64,000 nucleotides of DNA, from the NCBI GenBank assembly GCA_029204225.1, contig CM055112.1, forward strand, positions 21,704,578 to 21,768,577, read 5' to 3'. Position 1 is the first letter of the stretch. Every line of letters begins with the position of its first letter. Source of the stretch: Diphasiastrum complanatum (lineage: Eukaryota; Streptophyta; Lycopodiopsida; Lycopodiales; Lycopodiaceae). Made by a program: the position numbers and the translations under genes. The notes below the pieces were generated by a model. The model was not told where the DNA came from and did no database searches. It saw nothing but the letters and a program-made list of their open reading frames with translations. Of this stretch, positions 1 through 12,239 are shown in pieces.

Positions 1-2
1 CT

Positions 3-306
3 ATGATTCTTTACAATGAGAAAGATGACACTGATAACTGGAAGCCAACAAAATATACGAAGAATTCATGGGTGTTGTAGCATCAATCATCAAAGGGCAA
101 TTTTCGACAGAAGAAAAGGGAAAAGATGACATACAAATCTTATTGGAAAGCAAAGATTTTGGAGTTTAAGACAACTCCCAGAGGTCACTATATGTCAGAA
201 GTTTTAGTACAACATGTGTATATGCATTTAGAAATAAAAGTACAAGACATCAATCCTCATGATCATCGAAAATGTAACTGTAAGTATATCAAAATGTATG
301 CACTAT
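3..306. repeat. Direct repeat, copy 1 of 2
   Basis: About 300 bases that recur nearly unchanged at 1321-1617. Both copies carry the same string of short reading frames (for example a segment reading VQDINPHDH). Copy 1 continues into 306-780, where further coding-like text is found. The matching end of copy 2 (1622-1655) aligns to 732-763, so copy 2 lacks about 420 internal bases. The pair is best read as two copies of an old element or gene relic, one with an internal deletion. I do not recognise the family. Confidence 0.7.
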
Positions 307-784
307 ATTGTAATCATAGGTGTTTTTGATTGATGCTCTCTAGATTACGATTTAAATATTTCAACGTTTTTCTTCTTTCAGATTTATATCCATCAAACAT
401 AAGTGAATGGGAGCAGCACAATCACTTGCAGGAATATTGGATGTGATTTCCTTTGATGTTGGAAAACTGCAATACAGAGAAAGAAGTTCAAAGGAACTTG
501 CAAATAGTGGTATATAATTTTATGAAGCTTCATATATACCACAAACGGATGGAGGTTTTGGCAAGCTTGAAATAATTCCATTGCCAAGTTTTCAGAGTGA
601 TAAGTGGCCTATTTCTGACAGTATTGTTTCTGAATCATTCAGATGCAAGCTACTCTTGGATGTTAGAAATGCCATGAAGAAAAGTACGAAATTTGTTTGC
701 AAGGATTTATCATATGAGACTTTGTCAGATCTCATGGATCAATGCTGGGATAGTAAAACAAATAAACCAGCACATGTGATCTGA
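306..784 (+). pseudogene. Unidentified coding relic next to direct repeat copy 1
   Basis: Short plus-strand frames (the longest at 581-784, with a segment FVCKDLSYETLSDLMDQ) give protein-like text broken by stops at about 450 and 575. The last part, LMDQCWDSKTNK, is also found after repeat copy 2 near 1625. No domain is recognisable. It could be a decayed exon of a host gene or part of a transposon. The next stretch, 785-1320, shows nothing beyond AT-rich sequence. Confidence 0.25.
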
Positions 785-1320
785 TAGCCAGTTAGAATAT
801 TTATGGTTAAAAACTAATATTGACCAATGCCCATAAACCATTAGAGCAGTTCCAAAATAAAAACCTTTTGTAAAGATAATTTTTTTTTTCTAGTTTCGAC
901 CTCCAGTTGGCCCAATGAAAAATGCTCAAATTTGAAATCCACGTAACGTGGCTCAAATAAACTAAAAAATAAAAATATAGTACAACAAACTTTGAAACTG
1001 CATCGGGCAGCATGGACGTATCCCATTGGTTCCCTCTTTCTACTCGACACATGCTACACGTGCTAATCTGCCCGATGTCAATACCTCAAGTTAAATTTAT
1101 TTAACTATGTTGTTTGTTAGCTAGGCTAGTTACAATTATAGAAATATACTATGCACAGTTGCTAGAAATACAGTATGCACAGTAACTGTGACTACTATGG
1201 CATTCTCATGAGATTAAATGTGATACAAAAAATTGAATTTAGTATCATATCAGAGAGATTTTTGGTGCCTAGGCTTTGAAAATAGCAATGGCAAGGAGAC
1301 CAAGATCTACAATTGAGTTT

Positions 1321-1655
1321 ATGATTTTTTACAATGAGAAAGATGACACTGATAACTGGAAGCCAACAAAATATACGAAGAATTCATGGGTGTTGTTGCA
1401 TCCATCATCAAAGGGCAATTTTTGACATAAGAAAAGGATAAAGATAACATACAAATCTTATTGGAAAGTTGGCATTTAAGACAACTCTCAGAGGTCACTC
1501 TATATAAGAAGTTTTAGTACAACATGTTTATATGCATTCAGAAATAAAAGTACAAGATATCAATCCTCATGATCATAAAAAATGTAACTGTAAGTATATC
1601 AAAACGTATGCACTCTACTATCTCATGGATCAAGGCTGGGATAGTAAAACAAATA
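1321..1655. repeat. Direct repeat, copy 2 (internally deleted)
   Basis: Bases 1321-1617 match 3-306 with few differences, and 1622-1655 match 732-763. The join near 1618 therefore marks a deletion of the central part present in copy 1. Confidence 0.7.
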
Positions 1656-1750
1656 ATGATATAGAATGTAGGATAAAAAGGTCGACAATGATCTTTAGTT
1701 TTCATATCGGAAAACAAATGCTCAGTCTCACATTTAGCAACCAAATTTGA

Positions 1751-4663
1751 CTAAGATCTTGTTGATCCATCAAGTATGTTTTGGATTTGACTTTTTCATC
1801 AAAGGTGCCTCGAAGCATAGTTAGAGAATAACATGGCATAGCTTAGATAGGAAATGTAAAACATGTGAAAGTCAAATTGCAAAAATAAATAAAAGTATTT
1901 TAACTTAGACTCTTAAGTTTAGAAATGAGCCAATATTTTTATGCCATCTGATTGGACCCAACTAGTTCTCCAACTTCATTTGTGTAATACAAGAGCTGTG
2001 AGTTTCCTCCTATTGTGTCTAATGTGAGAGTAAGAGAGAGAGTTGTGAAGCATGTGCATGATGTTTTTTTATGTCTTTCATTATCTTAGTTGTTTCTCTA
2101 TTACGCATGTATAATGCCTTGTGCTAGCCATGTGTAGTAGCTTTCCTTGATGCTACAAAGGAACTGAAGCAACCAAGAGGTGGAGTAGCACATAAGTAGA
2201 CCAGCTTTCATGTGCTTTCATTTATAGTCTCTCTGTTCTTTTGTATCCCTCTCGCTAAACATTCAGAATAAGTGTTAGAACAATCACGAAGGGGTTTAGG
2301 CCAACGTAGGTAGATTTTCCTTGCCAAGCCTTGAAACCCAAAGAGGCCGCCAAGAGCTATGAAGGGCATGGTGCCCACAAATAGGCTAGATCTAAATCAA
2401 GATGAATCTAAATTGCCTGCCACTATTCTAAGATTGTTTGGAGTTCGAAATCCTTCAATAAGACGTAGTTTAGGCTTTTGTAGAGGCAGCCCATGACAAC
2501 TCTCTCTTTTCATATGATAGTTACGGAGTTCAACTTTATATAACCCCCCTCCTTGTTGGATGAATATCTTACTACACACTATACTTACCACTGAGAAAAT
2601 CCTTTCTTTCACTTGGCAATGAGACTGATAGCGTATAGATGTCTCTCATAGGTAGGATAAAGAGGTAACGTGAATGTAATCTATATGATTGCAAGAGTTA
2701 TCTATGAAGTAGCCTCAACAATAGCAAATTGTTGAGATGTATCTAATGCAATTTTTGGATGATGCAAATATGTGTTTCATTCATTGTAAAAGGATGACAA
2801 TCTTGCATCAAGATCTCCAATTGACCCATAGACTAAGGAGAGAGTTTCAGGATACAAAATCGATTATTATTATCACATTAATTTTGAAATATATATTTGA
2901 CAATCGTCTTAGTATTGGCATGTACATCAATATGTACTTCTTTGTTTTAATTACTTTAAATATATTTTCAAATTGTCTTTTTTTGCTACAAAAGTATTGT
3001 TGTACTATAAAATAGGGCCTATCTTACCATGAAATCAGCCAATTTGTGTTTATTATAAGGCCCTTATTTGCATCAATGTAATGGCATGGTTAATGCCTAG
3101 GTTTATAACATATAGTTAAGCTATAAATCATGTTTAGTATAAAGACTTTGATTGTGCATTTGATCGCAATAGGTTTACAAATCATTTTAAAATATATGTT
3201 AAGATATTATAACTATGGTTATAAGATCAATTCAAAAGATATTTTATTTTTAAACCACATGAATAAGCATATGTTTAAGCCATCTGCATATGTTTAGAAA
3301 ATATAGTCATAAAATATTTAGGCCATTTTTTAGCCATATTTTAACCACAAATTGTTTTTATTTATTTTTATGTAGATATATCTAAACATATGCACTAATG
3401 AATAAAATCCAGTGTCCTAGGCATAGGTTTACTTATATGTTTTAACATAGGTTTAAACTTATGTAAATTGAAAAACAAATTTTGGAACTTTTTTTTTTGT
3501 CAGAGGTCAACTACGTTGTGGGCTACATCAAATCATGGATCACGCGTGCATGGTCCATGTTGTGGTGTGAGCTACTACCCGAAGTGGAGTGAGCAATAGT
3601 TTTTTCCTCGTATATCTATGCTTAAAACATGTGTTTAAACACCATAAGACATTTGTATAAACATATACACATACGCTATAACCATGGCCTAATCATATGC
3701 TTACAAATGCTATAAACTTACATCATAACCATAAAGATATACTTAACCTATGATTTTTCATATGTCAAATATATGTCTCAACAAATCCTTTATCATATTG
3801 AACCTATTGATTAACATTAGATCAAAAAAGCAATAATGTCTACATTTTAGACATGTGTTGATATTGAAAAGAAATCATAATAATTTTAATGCACACTATC
3901 ACTTTGTATAACCTAGTGTCATCGACACAATATAAAATGTGAATTCAAGTACACAAGAACAAAAGTATATAACATTTACCAGTAGATTTTATTCTTTTTA
4001 GTTGAACTGAATTTGTTGACATGAAAAAAAAAAATTTCATGTTTATTCATTGTCGTACAAAGAATTCGACAAGTTATCCCTTCTCTCTATTTATGTGATT
4101 ATTGGTTTGATCAACTCTATCACAATGCAAAGAACATCACTACATTTTGGTATGGGCTCCTCTGCTTTTGCGATAGGAGAAGTAACAAACCAACAGAACA
4201 AAATATAACCACAATTTTGTTTGACGCTACTTTTTTTCTAGCACTTTTTGAATCAAAGTTAATTTGTTACTCTTTTCTAGACAATAATGGTCATTTTCCA
4301 AATAAGTTAGAGATTCATTGAATAGGACAATGAAAGCTATGTCACTTTTGAATATGTAGGTTGTTGAAAATAGCAAAAATGTTAATTAATAATTATCAAC
4401 AAGTGACATAATTTGCACAATGAACATTAGATATCAATAATGAGACTACTTGCATCAAGCAAATAGAATCTAGTTAACATCAAATGCATCAAGATTTGAT
4501 CTCACTTATAGATCTAATTACACCCACATAAGACCTATAAAGCAAGTGAATAAGCATTCAAGGACATCAAGCGCTTTGAATTGAGAGTACCTAGAGTGAT
4601 AATTTTTTAGAGTTGTTGAGAATGAATTCATTTAAAATAATTTGTCATTTTATGAGTAGTCAT
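1751..4663. other. AT-rich intergenic stretch, no gene seen
   Basis: About 2.9 kb without a convincing coding region. The part from about 3080 to 3800 is unusually rich in variants of AACATATG and GTTTAAAC-like words on both strands, which may be remnants of a foldback or degenerate tandem element. The short frames at 2397-2612 and 2737-3015 show no domain. Confidence 0.5.
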
Positions 4664-5437
4664 TGTTGGAGGGATGCTCCTAAACCCATTTTTTCCACGT
4701 AAGCCAAGATGAACATTTTGATCACAGTCAAAATGATCGTTACGTTAAAACTTGCATTTTAGGACCTTGAAAACATCTACAAAGATCTGTGAATGATTCA
4801 ACTAGTTTCATCACATTTTGCAATATTTCCATATTTGGCATATTGAGGCCAAAACTTGTTTTAGACTTAGAGGTTGACTTTTTAGAGTTCATTAGTCTAA
4901 ATTTCATTTGAATAAACACTTTTTGAAAGTTTGGGAAAGATAGAATGCGAGTTTGAGTATATTCAATTTGAATAAGTTGGGTACATTGAATCTAGACCCA
5001 AAATTAGTAGGGTTAGCATTTTGGTGGGAAAGACAAGTGGCCAAATAGGGTTTGGACCTGTTATAAAAGGATGTAACTCATGGAGAGAGTGATCTTCTCT
5101 CTTCTCTATTTCATTTCATGCTTATACATGGTTCTCTTGGGTTCTACTATCCATTGGTGCACTATCTTGGTGATTGCTTGCAATTCTATGTGTAGAATGA
5201 TCTATATTTGCTATTTTTGGATCCACACGTGTGAAATACAATAGCTTGCTGGTTTTGTATGGACAACAACAGTACATAATCATTTCATTCAAGTTTGATC
5301 AAGTTCTATTAGTGTTTGCATCTCAAATTGTGTGTAGATGCTGACTTTTCTACATTGGTGAGATTGGTAGTGCATTTCTCTTTCTAACCAAAGATCATTC
5401 AAGTAGATTGGATCTTAAGGATCTGAAATCTTTCACA
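4664..5437 (+). repeat. Probable 5' LTR of copia element E
   Basis: The segment starts TGTTGGAGGG and ends TTTCACA, directly followed by a primer-binding site. It has a TATA box (TATAAAAG near 5062) followed by a pyrimidine-rich start region, as expected of a U3-R border. Its 774 bases suit a plant copia LTR. No second copy is seen downstream because the element is cut off. The left border was chosen from the TG start and is the less certain end. Confidence 0.6.
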
Positions 5438-5449
5438 TGGTATCAAAGC
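5438..5449 (+). other. Primer-binding site of element E
   Basis: TGGTATCAAAGC differs by one base from the usual plant copia site TGGTATCAGAGC, which pairs with the 3' end of initiator Met-tRNA. It sits directly after the LTR and fixes the element on the plus strand. The 600-base leader up to the gag start at 6059 has no gene. Confidence 0.75.
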
Positions 5450-6058
5450 TTGTGTTTCAGGTTATGAAGGAGAAAATCAGATCTATCAATGATTTGGTGA
5501 AGATATCAAGTCTAGAGCATGCTAGAGAGGATTCTACACCAAAATCGGATTTTTTGCTTATGTAGATTGAATCTTTTGTAGATCAAAATACTAAATAGGT
5601 CAACATACTTGTTCAATTCTGATTTTTGAATTCACATACTGGATTTGGCCAATTTTTGGATCATTGGTTCAGCCTAAGTGGTGGCTTATAGATTGCATAT
5701 CAAATTTTCAGCATTTGCATGTAGATTTGGAATAGTCAATTTTTTGTGATTTTGTCAAAACCCTAATTTTGATTGGATCTCTAGATACTGAGGTTGTTGG
5801 ACTTCATTTGAGTGTGTTTCAATCTTAGAAAGTGGCAAAAGTCATTCGATTGAGGATAGATCATAGGTTGATCAAGATTCCATGATTCTATGTGTTGATT
5901 TGCTTGGATAAGTGCTAGAAGAGAATTTGTGAGATAGTTTCAAATCTTGGTGATTTCTCTTTAAAGCATTTGTTGTTGTTCAAAGGAGTGATTTGTGCAT
6001 TGAAGCAGGTTGAAAGAGAAGATCAGGTCATTGCTACATTGCAACCTCAATTGGAGTC

Positions 6059-6820
6059 ATGTTGGAAGCCAATGATACGCTTACCTCAAGTAACTATTCA
6101 TTGTGGAAAGTGAGGATGGAGTCACTTCTTGAGATGAATGATGTTTTGGATATTGTTGTAGGCTTGGAGGAGAGACCAGCAACACAACAAGATCAATTGA
6201 GGTATGACAAGAGGGCCAAGAAGGCTCTACACATGATAAAGATGAATGTTACCAATGAACGTCTCAAGGAAGTTGGTAAGTGCACATCATCTTTGGAGGC
6301 TTGGAATTCATTAAAGAAGCTTTATGAATCCAAGTCTACTTCTAGAGTGTTGACTCTAAGAAGTCAAATCTTTTCTTGTTTGCAAAAGAATGAAGAAAGT
6401 CCAAGTACTTTTGTTTTGAGAATGAAAGCATTGAATGATGAGTTAGCTTGCATAAATGAAAGCATTAAGGAAGGAGAGCTTATTCAAGTGATTCTTAATG
6501 GCTTGTTGGATGCTCATGCTAACATTGTTCAAAGTATTTCTATTCAAAAGACTTTGCCAAGTTTGTGGATCTTCAAGAGATCTTGATCAATGAGGAATAT
6601 AGGCTTCAAGCAAGAGGTGGATGGATCTACATCGACACTTCAAGAGGATGCTATGTTCACAAAGGGCAAATTCAAGGGCAAAACCAAAAGCAAGTGGTCT
6701 AAAGGGCAATATAAAATGGATTCTTCTTCAAGTGACAAAAAGAAGGATAGATCAAAGCTCAAGTGTCTATTGTGGCATCAAAGGACACTTTGCAAGTGAG
6801 TGCTACAAGAAGAAGAGAGA
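6059..6820 (+). pseudogene. Ty1/copia Gag, frameshifted (element E)
   Basis: The Gag capsid domain (UBN2/gag_2 type) opens with NYSLWKVRMESLL and continues through LEAWNSLKKLYES and LTLRSQIFS, the normal order of the family. The frame is lost near 6561, continues in another frame, then shifts again near 6600 and 6765. A CX2CX4HX4C zinc knuckle (YCGIKGHFASEC) is readable only across such a shift. The product would have formed virus-like particles and bound the element RNA. With at least three frameshifts it is inactive. Confidence 0.85.
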
Positions 6821-7442
6821 TCAAGGAGACAAGCAAGGTAATCTTACTCTTGATGAGGATGGTTTGGATGTTCAAGATGCACATGATGATGCTTTTGTGA
6901 TGTCTTCATGTATGCTTGCTAATGATGGAGATCTAGATCCTTGGTGGATTGATAGTGGAGCAAGTTCACACATGACCTTTCACAAAGAGTACTTCACTTC
7001 TTTGTTGGCATATGGAGATGACAAGAGGGTGATCTACATGGCCAATGATGGTGAGTGTGCAATCAAAGGGATTGGCACAATTCCTATTTCTCTCTCTACA
7101 AATAGGAATGTTCATTTGAAGGATGTCTTGTTTATTCCATCTATTACCAAGAATTTGCTGGGTGTGAGTCAAATGCTAAGTAAGGGCCTCAAGGTGGAGT
7201 TTGATGGATATGCTTGTTTGATCAAAAGGAAGGATGTCTTGATTGGAAAAGATAAAAGGCAAGGGAAGTTGTTTAAACTTGATGCTTGTGTTATTGCTAA
7301 CCAAGTTGAATGTGTTGCAAGGGAGCAAATTTCTATTCAAGAGGTTTGGCACAAAAGGATGAGACACCTCAACTTCAAGTCATTGGAGGTAATGGCAAGG
7401 CAGAAGGTTCAAAGTACACAAGTGAAAAAACTGTGTGTCATT
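6820..7442 (+). pseudogene. Ty1/copia protease and pre-integrase fragment (element E)
   Basis: Continues from Gag. The aspartic protease motif WWIDSGASSHMTF is intact near 6942, followed by LKDVLFIPSITKNLLGVSQ and the GAG-pre-integrase domain (EVWHKRMRHLNFKSLEVM) near 7340-7400. Integrase, reverse transcriptase and RNase H are missing because the element stops at about 7440, where another element's LTR begins. The sequence closely resembles the fragment at 63589-63858 on the other strand, so E and D belong to one copia family. Confidence 0.88.
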
Positions 7443-7891
7443 GTTAGCCTCAACTTGTAACGAAATTACAAAGATTTTTAGAGAGAGAAGAAAGAAGCTA
7501 GCTCTTGGATTTCTACAACAAGCAAATTTTGACCTCCAAAATTGTATACAATGAGATCTCACATCCATATATATAGTGGTAACTCGATTTTCTACTCTAA
7601 ATATCATGTGGTGACCCTTTAACATGATTGGGCCCCTCATTCTATAGCTCTAAATGTGATTGGACCTCATAATCCAATGAGATAAGGATGTTGGATTGAG
7701 GTGCACCACTTGCATTTTTGCATCCCTACAAATTAGGACATGTGTCAACCCCTCATAGAACTCGAGATGGAGGCCATCAATTTATGCCAAATCAAAATAA
7801 ACATATTTAGAATTGTGTGATGGTTGGGGTCCAACCTCATGATGATCTTTGGCATGCAAATTAGCTAGCTAACTTTTATCTACTTTCACAC
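7443..7891 (-). repeat. Probable 3' LTR of minus-strand copia relic M
   Basis: Read on the minus strand it starts TGTGAAAGTAG just after a purine-rich tract (TTTTAAGGAGTAG) and ends GGCTAACA. It holds a TATATATA core near 7570. Its right neighbour is the RNase H end of relic M. The left border falls exactly where element E is cut. Borders rest on TG...CA and the purine tract only. Confidence 0.4.
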
Positions 7892-8660
7892 TACTCCTTA
7901 AAAGAGAGCTACTTTAAGACATAGATGATCTATTGCCATCAACCATTGATTTAAACGTCAAGAGTAAAGACTTCGATGTAGGTTTAGTGATCATATAAAC
8001 ATGTTTAATGAGCTAGATGAGATTCCCATAGAGAGTGATGTCCTAGAAGGTTCTTTCACCACCTCCAATAGGTTCCTTACATGGTGCTCCAAAAAAAATG
8101 TCAAGATAATTGTATAGATTCAACTAAACACTCCTTAGGACTAAAGTAGCATGCTGAAATCAATCAAATGTAGCATCAAATGCAAAGCTTAAGCTACTTC
8201 TATGTCCAAAGATTGAATGTTAGGGACCAAGACCAAGATCAAGCATTATTGGCTCCCAACCCCATTCTAGCTTAGAATTGCCAAAATTACTTGCATAATC
8301 TTCATAAAAAAGGAGATTATTTTCTTGTCTGCTTTCCTACGATACAACTTTTTGCAAACAAGAGGGTCAAATATTCGATAGTCTAAATCAAGAACTAAAG
8401 AATGCTTACACATGTTACCTATCGACATATGATTAAGATGGCCAAGTCTATAATGTCAAATCAATTATTATTGATAGATGTTGAACTACATAAAGCACAA
8501 TCAGTCACAAAGTTACAATGACTAAGCCTATAGAGATATCCTTGTCTCTTTCCAAGTGCAAGAACTCTCTTGCTTTTATCAAGAATTTGGCGTGAATATG
8601 CCTAAAACTCTACCCTATGTCCTAAATCTGTAATTCGACTGACTGCGACAATAGATTTGT
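7892..8660 (-). pseudogene. Heavily deleted Ty1/copia relic M
   Basis: Near 8470-8410 the minus strand reads HYRLGHLNHMS, the GAG-pre-integrase signature, preceded by LGKRQGYLYRLSH. Near 8060-8000 there is sequence matching the copia reverse transcriptase/RNase H junction found at about 60960 in element D. Most of integrase and reverse transcriptase is missing between them, and stops are frequent. It is a decayed internal region. Confidence 0.55.
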
Positions 8661-8707
8661 TATCAGTTTTGACAAGTATAAGGCATAGCCAACGCTGGCT
8701 CGCAACA

Positions 8708-8930
8708 CTAGTCCATCGCTTTAGAGGATTGTTTTTCACATATTATAAGCCAAAATTTTGGACATGATCCATCGCAGGTCCATCGCTAGGGACATCGGAC
8801 TACTTTACATATAAAATGAGCCAAAAAAATTTGAGCATGTTTCATCGCTAGTCCATTGCTAGTTAGTTTTCTCATAAAGTAAGCCACATTTCGGAACATG
8901 ATCCATCGACAATGGATCATCAACCATGCA
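8708..8930. repeat. Three degenerate tandem repeats of about 75 bp
   Basis: Three imperfect units each contain a GTCCATCGC-type word, then a segment like CATATTATAAGCCAAAATTT, then CATGATCCATCGC. They differ by small indels. No coding function is seen. The following 8931-9420 holds no recognisable gene. Confidence 0.6.
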
Positions 8931-9419
8931 CAATCTTGAAAAAAAAATGCTATGATCCTTATTGTGTAGTGAAAATACATCCTACTCACAACAAAGAAAG
9001 ATTACATAACTTGAAGAGATGAATGACTCAATAAGAAATGAAACAAGCTACATACCGGTATAGTAGAAACTAGCGAACCAGAGCTTGATAGGGTGCACTT
9101 CCTGCAATGAGCAGATTGCCAAACTCTCTTCACTTCGTATTGTGGAGAAACATCGGTCAAGAGTAGGTGATATATAGTGGTCTGCGAGGAAACTTCATGA
9201 AAGGTGGTGTTTTGCCCTGATGGAGTAGCATCCAATCCTCTCCGTTCATTTAAGCTAAGCTTGAAACTGACTTAGAGTTTATCTAACAAAAATGGTAGAA
9301 ATTTTTTAAATAGTACAATAGAGGTTAGGGGTGGCAAAAGTTTAGGACCTTTAGATTAAAGGTCTTTTTTTTGGCGTGATTCGACAAAAGGAGGTATCTT
9401 AAAATAAAGAAGAATTCGT

Positions 9420-9543
<124 letters not shown>

Positions 9544-9603
9544 ACCAACCAACCCACAGTTAGTGAATCCCTTAGGGGGCAGTTAGCTCCCCATAAGGGA
9601 TAG

Positions 9604-10786
9604 CTAACTACCCACCAGAAGACCATTAACAGAGTGTGGTAGAACATAGGACAGTCCTGGAAATGAATCCGATAGAAGAAGTTTGTTTATAATAAGGTAG
9701 AATTTATCTCTCATGAAGCCATTTTTTTGAAAAGCTTTTAGTAAAATTTCTACCTCTTTTATGAAGGTTTCTTGCTTGTTGCAGCAGTACATTGCAGAAA
9801 TAACTTGGGAAATGATTACTTTGTAAGAATTGTAGACTGGTCTATTAGAGGCTATATGTATGTATTGTATATAAGGAAATATTCAAAAAGCTAGTGTTTG
9901 CTTCACATGGCTTTCTTTCAATATCTAGAAATTCCGAGGGATAAATCTAGAAGGGGTTTTCTGGCGTTCTTACTGATTCTTATTTATAAATAGTTCAATG
10001 TTAAAATTATTAATGAAGTAGACGTCATCAATATATCCAAATGAGTGAATAAATTCATTCATCCATGTTTTGAGCCCTAATTTGGCTAGTCTTTTATAAA
10101 TTGAACTTCAAAGAATGCAAGATACTAGTTATCCCATGTCGGTGAGCATGAAAACCCATTGATATACCATGAATTTGTCTCCAAGTTTTGTTTCCTAATC
10201 CGACTATACAATTGTCTTTTAGAAAGGCATTCCATAGGCATAGAAGATCTTTGTCAATATTATACCATCCCTCAAACTTTTTATTAGCCCATGACCATTT
10301 AAAAACTTCTCTTTCCTATACCCATTTAAAACTCAATAAAACCTTATTAGAATGTTTACAGGCATATGTAATGGCTTTGTTCATAATAGTTTTCAATCCC
10401 TCAGTACCGTCTAAGGGTATATTCTCATAGCATTTAGAAATGTTCGTGACCCATACATTGGTAGACATAGATGGCAGGTTAAGATAGAAATCAATAGACG
10501 ACTCGCATTGCCAAAATAAGCTTATATCCACATTTAGGATACTCTTGTATGTCTTTTCCTTAAGGCCCGCCCCTTCTATGAGGAATGGAAACAACATACC
10601 AAGGGCTCCTAGTAAAAGATAGGCATTTGCATGAATGTAAATTTTGTATATCAAAGCTACAGAATACATCAGAAAGAAAGTACCAATCAATTTTGACACT
10701 TGGTAGATTAGTCCAACCGGACGTAATATCATAAAAAAGTTCATCCACAATACCAAATAGTCTAAGTGAGCGTAAAAAAGCTTCAC
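9604..10786 (-). pseudogene. Non-copia reverse transcriptase relic, Penelope/TERT-like
   Basis: Read on the minus strand in one main frame: a motif-A-like segment TNISKCYENIPLDG (about 10447-10406), an in-frame stop near 10317, KWSWANKKFEGWY, motif B as WRQIHGISMGFHA (about 10180), motif C as FGYIDDVYF (10041-10015), and a C-terminal thumb-like part with VIISQVISAMY and KLLLSDSFPGL (to 9604). The order A-B-C and the YIDD box identify a reverse transcriptase. The IPL after motif A and the GISMG box are unlike copia or gypsy and recall Penelope-like or telomerase-related enzymes. The usual motif A aspartate is Asn here (codon 10444-10442). With several stops, it is dead. The family name is an inference. 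Confidence 0.6.
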
Positions 10787-10929
10787 ATGGATAGCTTCAA
10801 AAACTCTATTATTGTAACATAAATGTAAAAAAGAACTCCCTGAATCACTGCTAGTAGTCCACTAAAGACGTCTGGTCGCCGAGATAGTGACTTCTTTTCT
10901 TTCTATCCTTTTCTCATCGTGCACATTGA

Positions 10930-12239
10930 TTAGTCTCGATAAAAATTAAGTCTCTTGATAGGTAGGTCACTCTTTGCATTGCTACTTTGTCCTTCCTTTT
11001 CCGTAAACTGTTTTTTCTTTCCTGTCCCTAACCCTAAAACCACTGAGTTCAAATTATTGAGATTGAAAGTGCCTGTTCTTTTGCTTGTGTTCTGAAAGTA
11101 TTTATCTTGGAGAGTGGAAAAGCTTGGTCGTTTCAAGAGACGTTCTATCTCACAAATATTTTCAACATCTCCCAAGTGTGTTAAGAGTTTGACAGAAGAA
11201 TCTTTGGCAAGCTCAATGGAGGCATCGATCATGTATTGTTGGATAAAAAGGAAGGTAAGGTGTGCTTTGACCACATCTCTAGCGGGTTTGTGTAGCGACA
11301 TGAAAAAAGCATTCATTTGGTTTTGGCGGGAAGCATCAAGAAAGATCTTGCCTAAGTTGTTCATCATATACCAAATGGCATGGTCAAACCATATAATAGA
11401 CGTGTTGTTTTTGCATTTGTCACCGCATCTACACTTGAAGAAGGGGCGTTTCCAGTTCCAGATTCTGGCTTGGTGAAGGCTAATTCTATTGAAGCCAGTT
11501 TCAAAGTGTCATCTGATTCTGGCCCAGGTTTGCTCAGAAGGACAGCGAGAGGGTTCAAATTTACTCATGCATATAATAGTATCAAAGGCCACTGGTGTTT
11601 CAAGAGAGGGATTTTATGCAATGCGATAGATTTGCAGACTTCTATTTCTTTTTCAGTTAGGTGTGACATCAAGATCCAAATATCGATAGGCACATGAGCA
11701 AAGAAGTTGACAATAGAGAGGTTCCAAACCGTGAGGGTAGTGAGGGCAGATTTGAATTCAATGATTTTGTTGGATACAAAGAAAATAATACAATTTTTGG
11801 ATCGGTTGAATTCATAGGAAGATTGGTCGTCAATGTCACATATATCTGGTGAAAACAGTTCTAGTTGAGAAGCTCTATCCTCATCAAGGTCATCTAGAAA
11901 AACCAAAGGGTGTGGTGATAAAGGAACATCAAGGGTGGTAGATGGAGTATCAACAGAAGGATTACCATTTTCTTTCTCTAGGCAAGCAAAGACTTTTCTA
12001 ATGTTTACATTGTAAAATCTTTCTTCTTCCTCAAATCTCTCGACAAAATCATTAAGACTGCCAAAAAGATTTTCTACCAAACTCAAAGTTTCCTTCTTTT
12101 TAACATACTCCAGATAGATTTTGGCCCAGTCGAAAGTCTCCAAAAGATCAATCAAGCACAAAACTTTATCCTCAGGTCCAGTAGAAGAACAAGTAGCCCT
12201 ATCAGTGAATGCATCAATATGGCCATTTTCATACAACAA
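10930..12239 (-). pseudogene. N-terminal part of the same minus-strand element
   Basis: Three consecutive minus-strand frames (12239-11565, 11558-11364, 11367-10930) are separated only by single stops or small shifts and run into the reverse transcriptase relic. They encode about 430 residues of ordinary-looking protein, including an acidic, Pro/Ser-containing segment (about 11990-11850) and a Lys-rich segment with GTGKKKQFTEKEGQSS near 11010. No known domain is seen. The position suggests the N-terminal region of the element's single large protein, but it could be a separate gene relic. Confidence 0.4.

Noticed and set aside
2737..3015. 92-codon frame in AT-rich DNA
   Set aside because: AT-rich composition and no recognisable motif.
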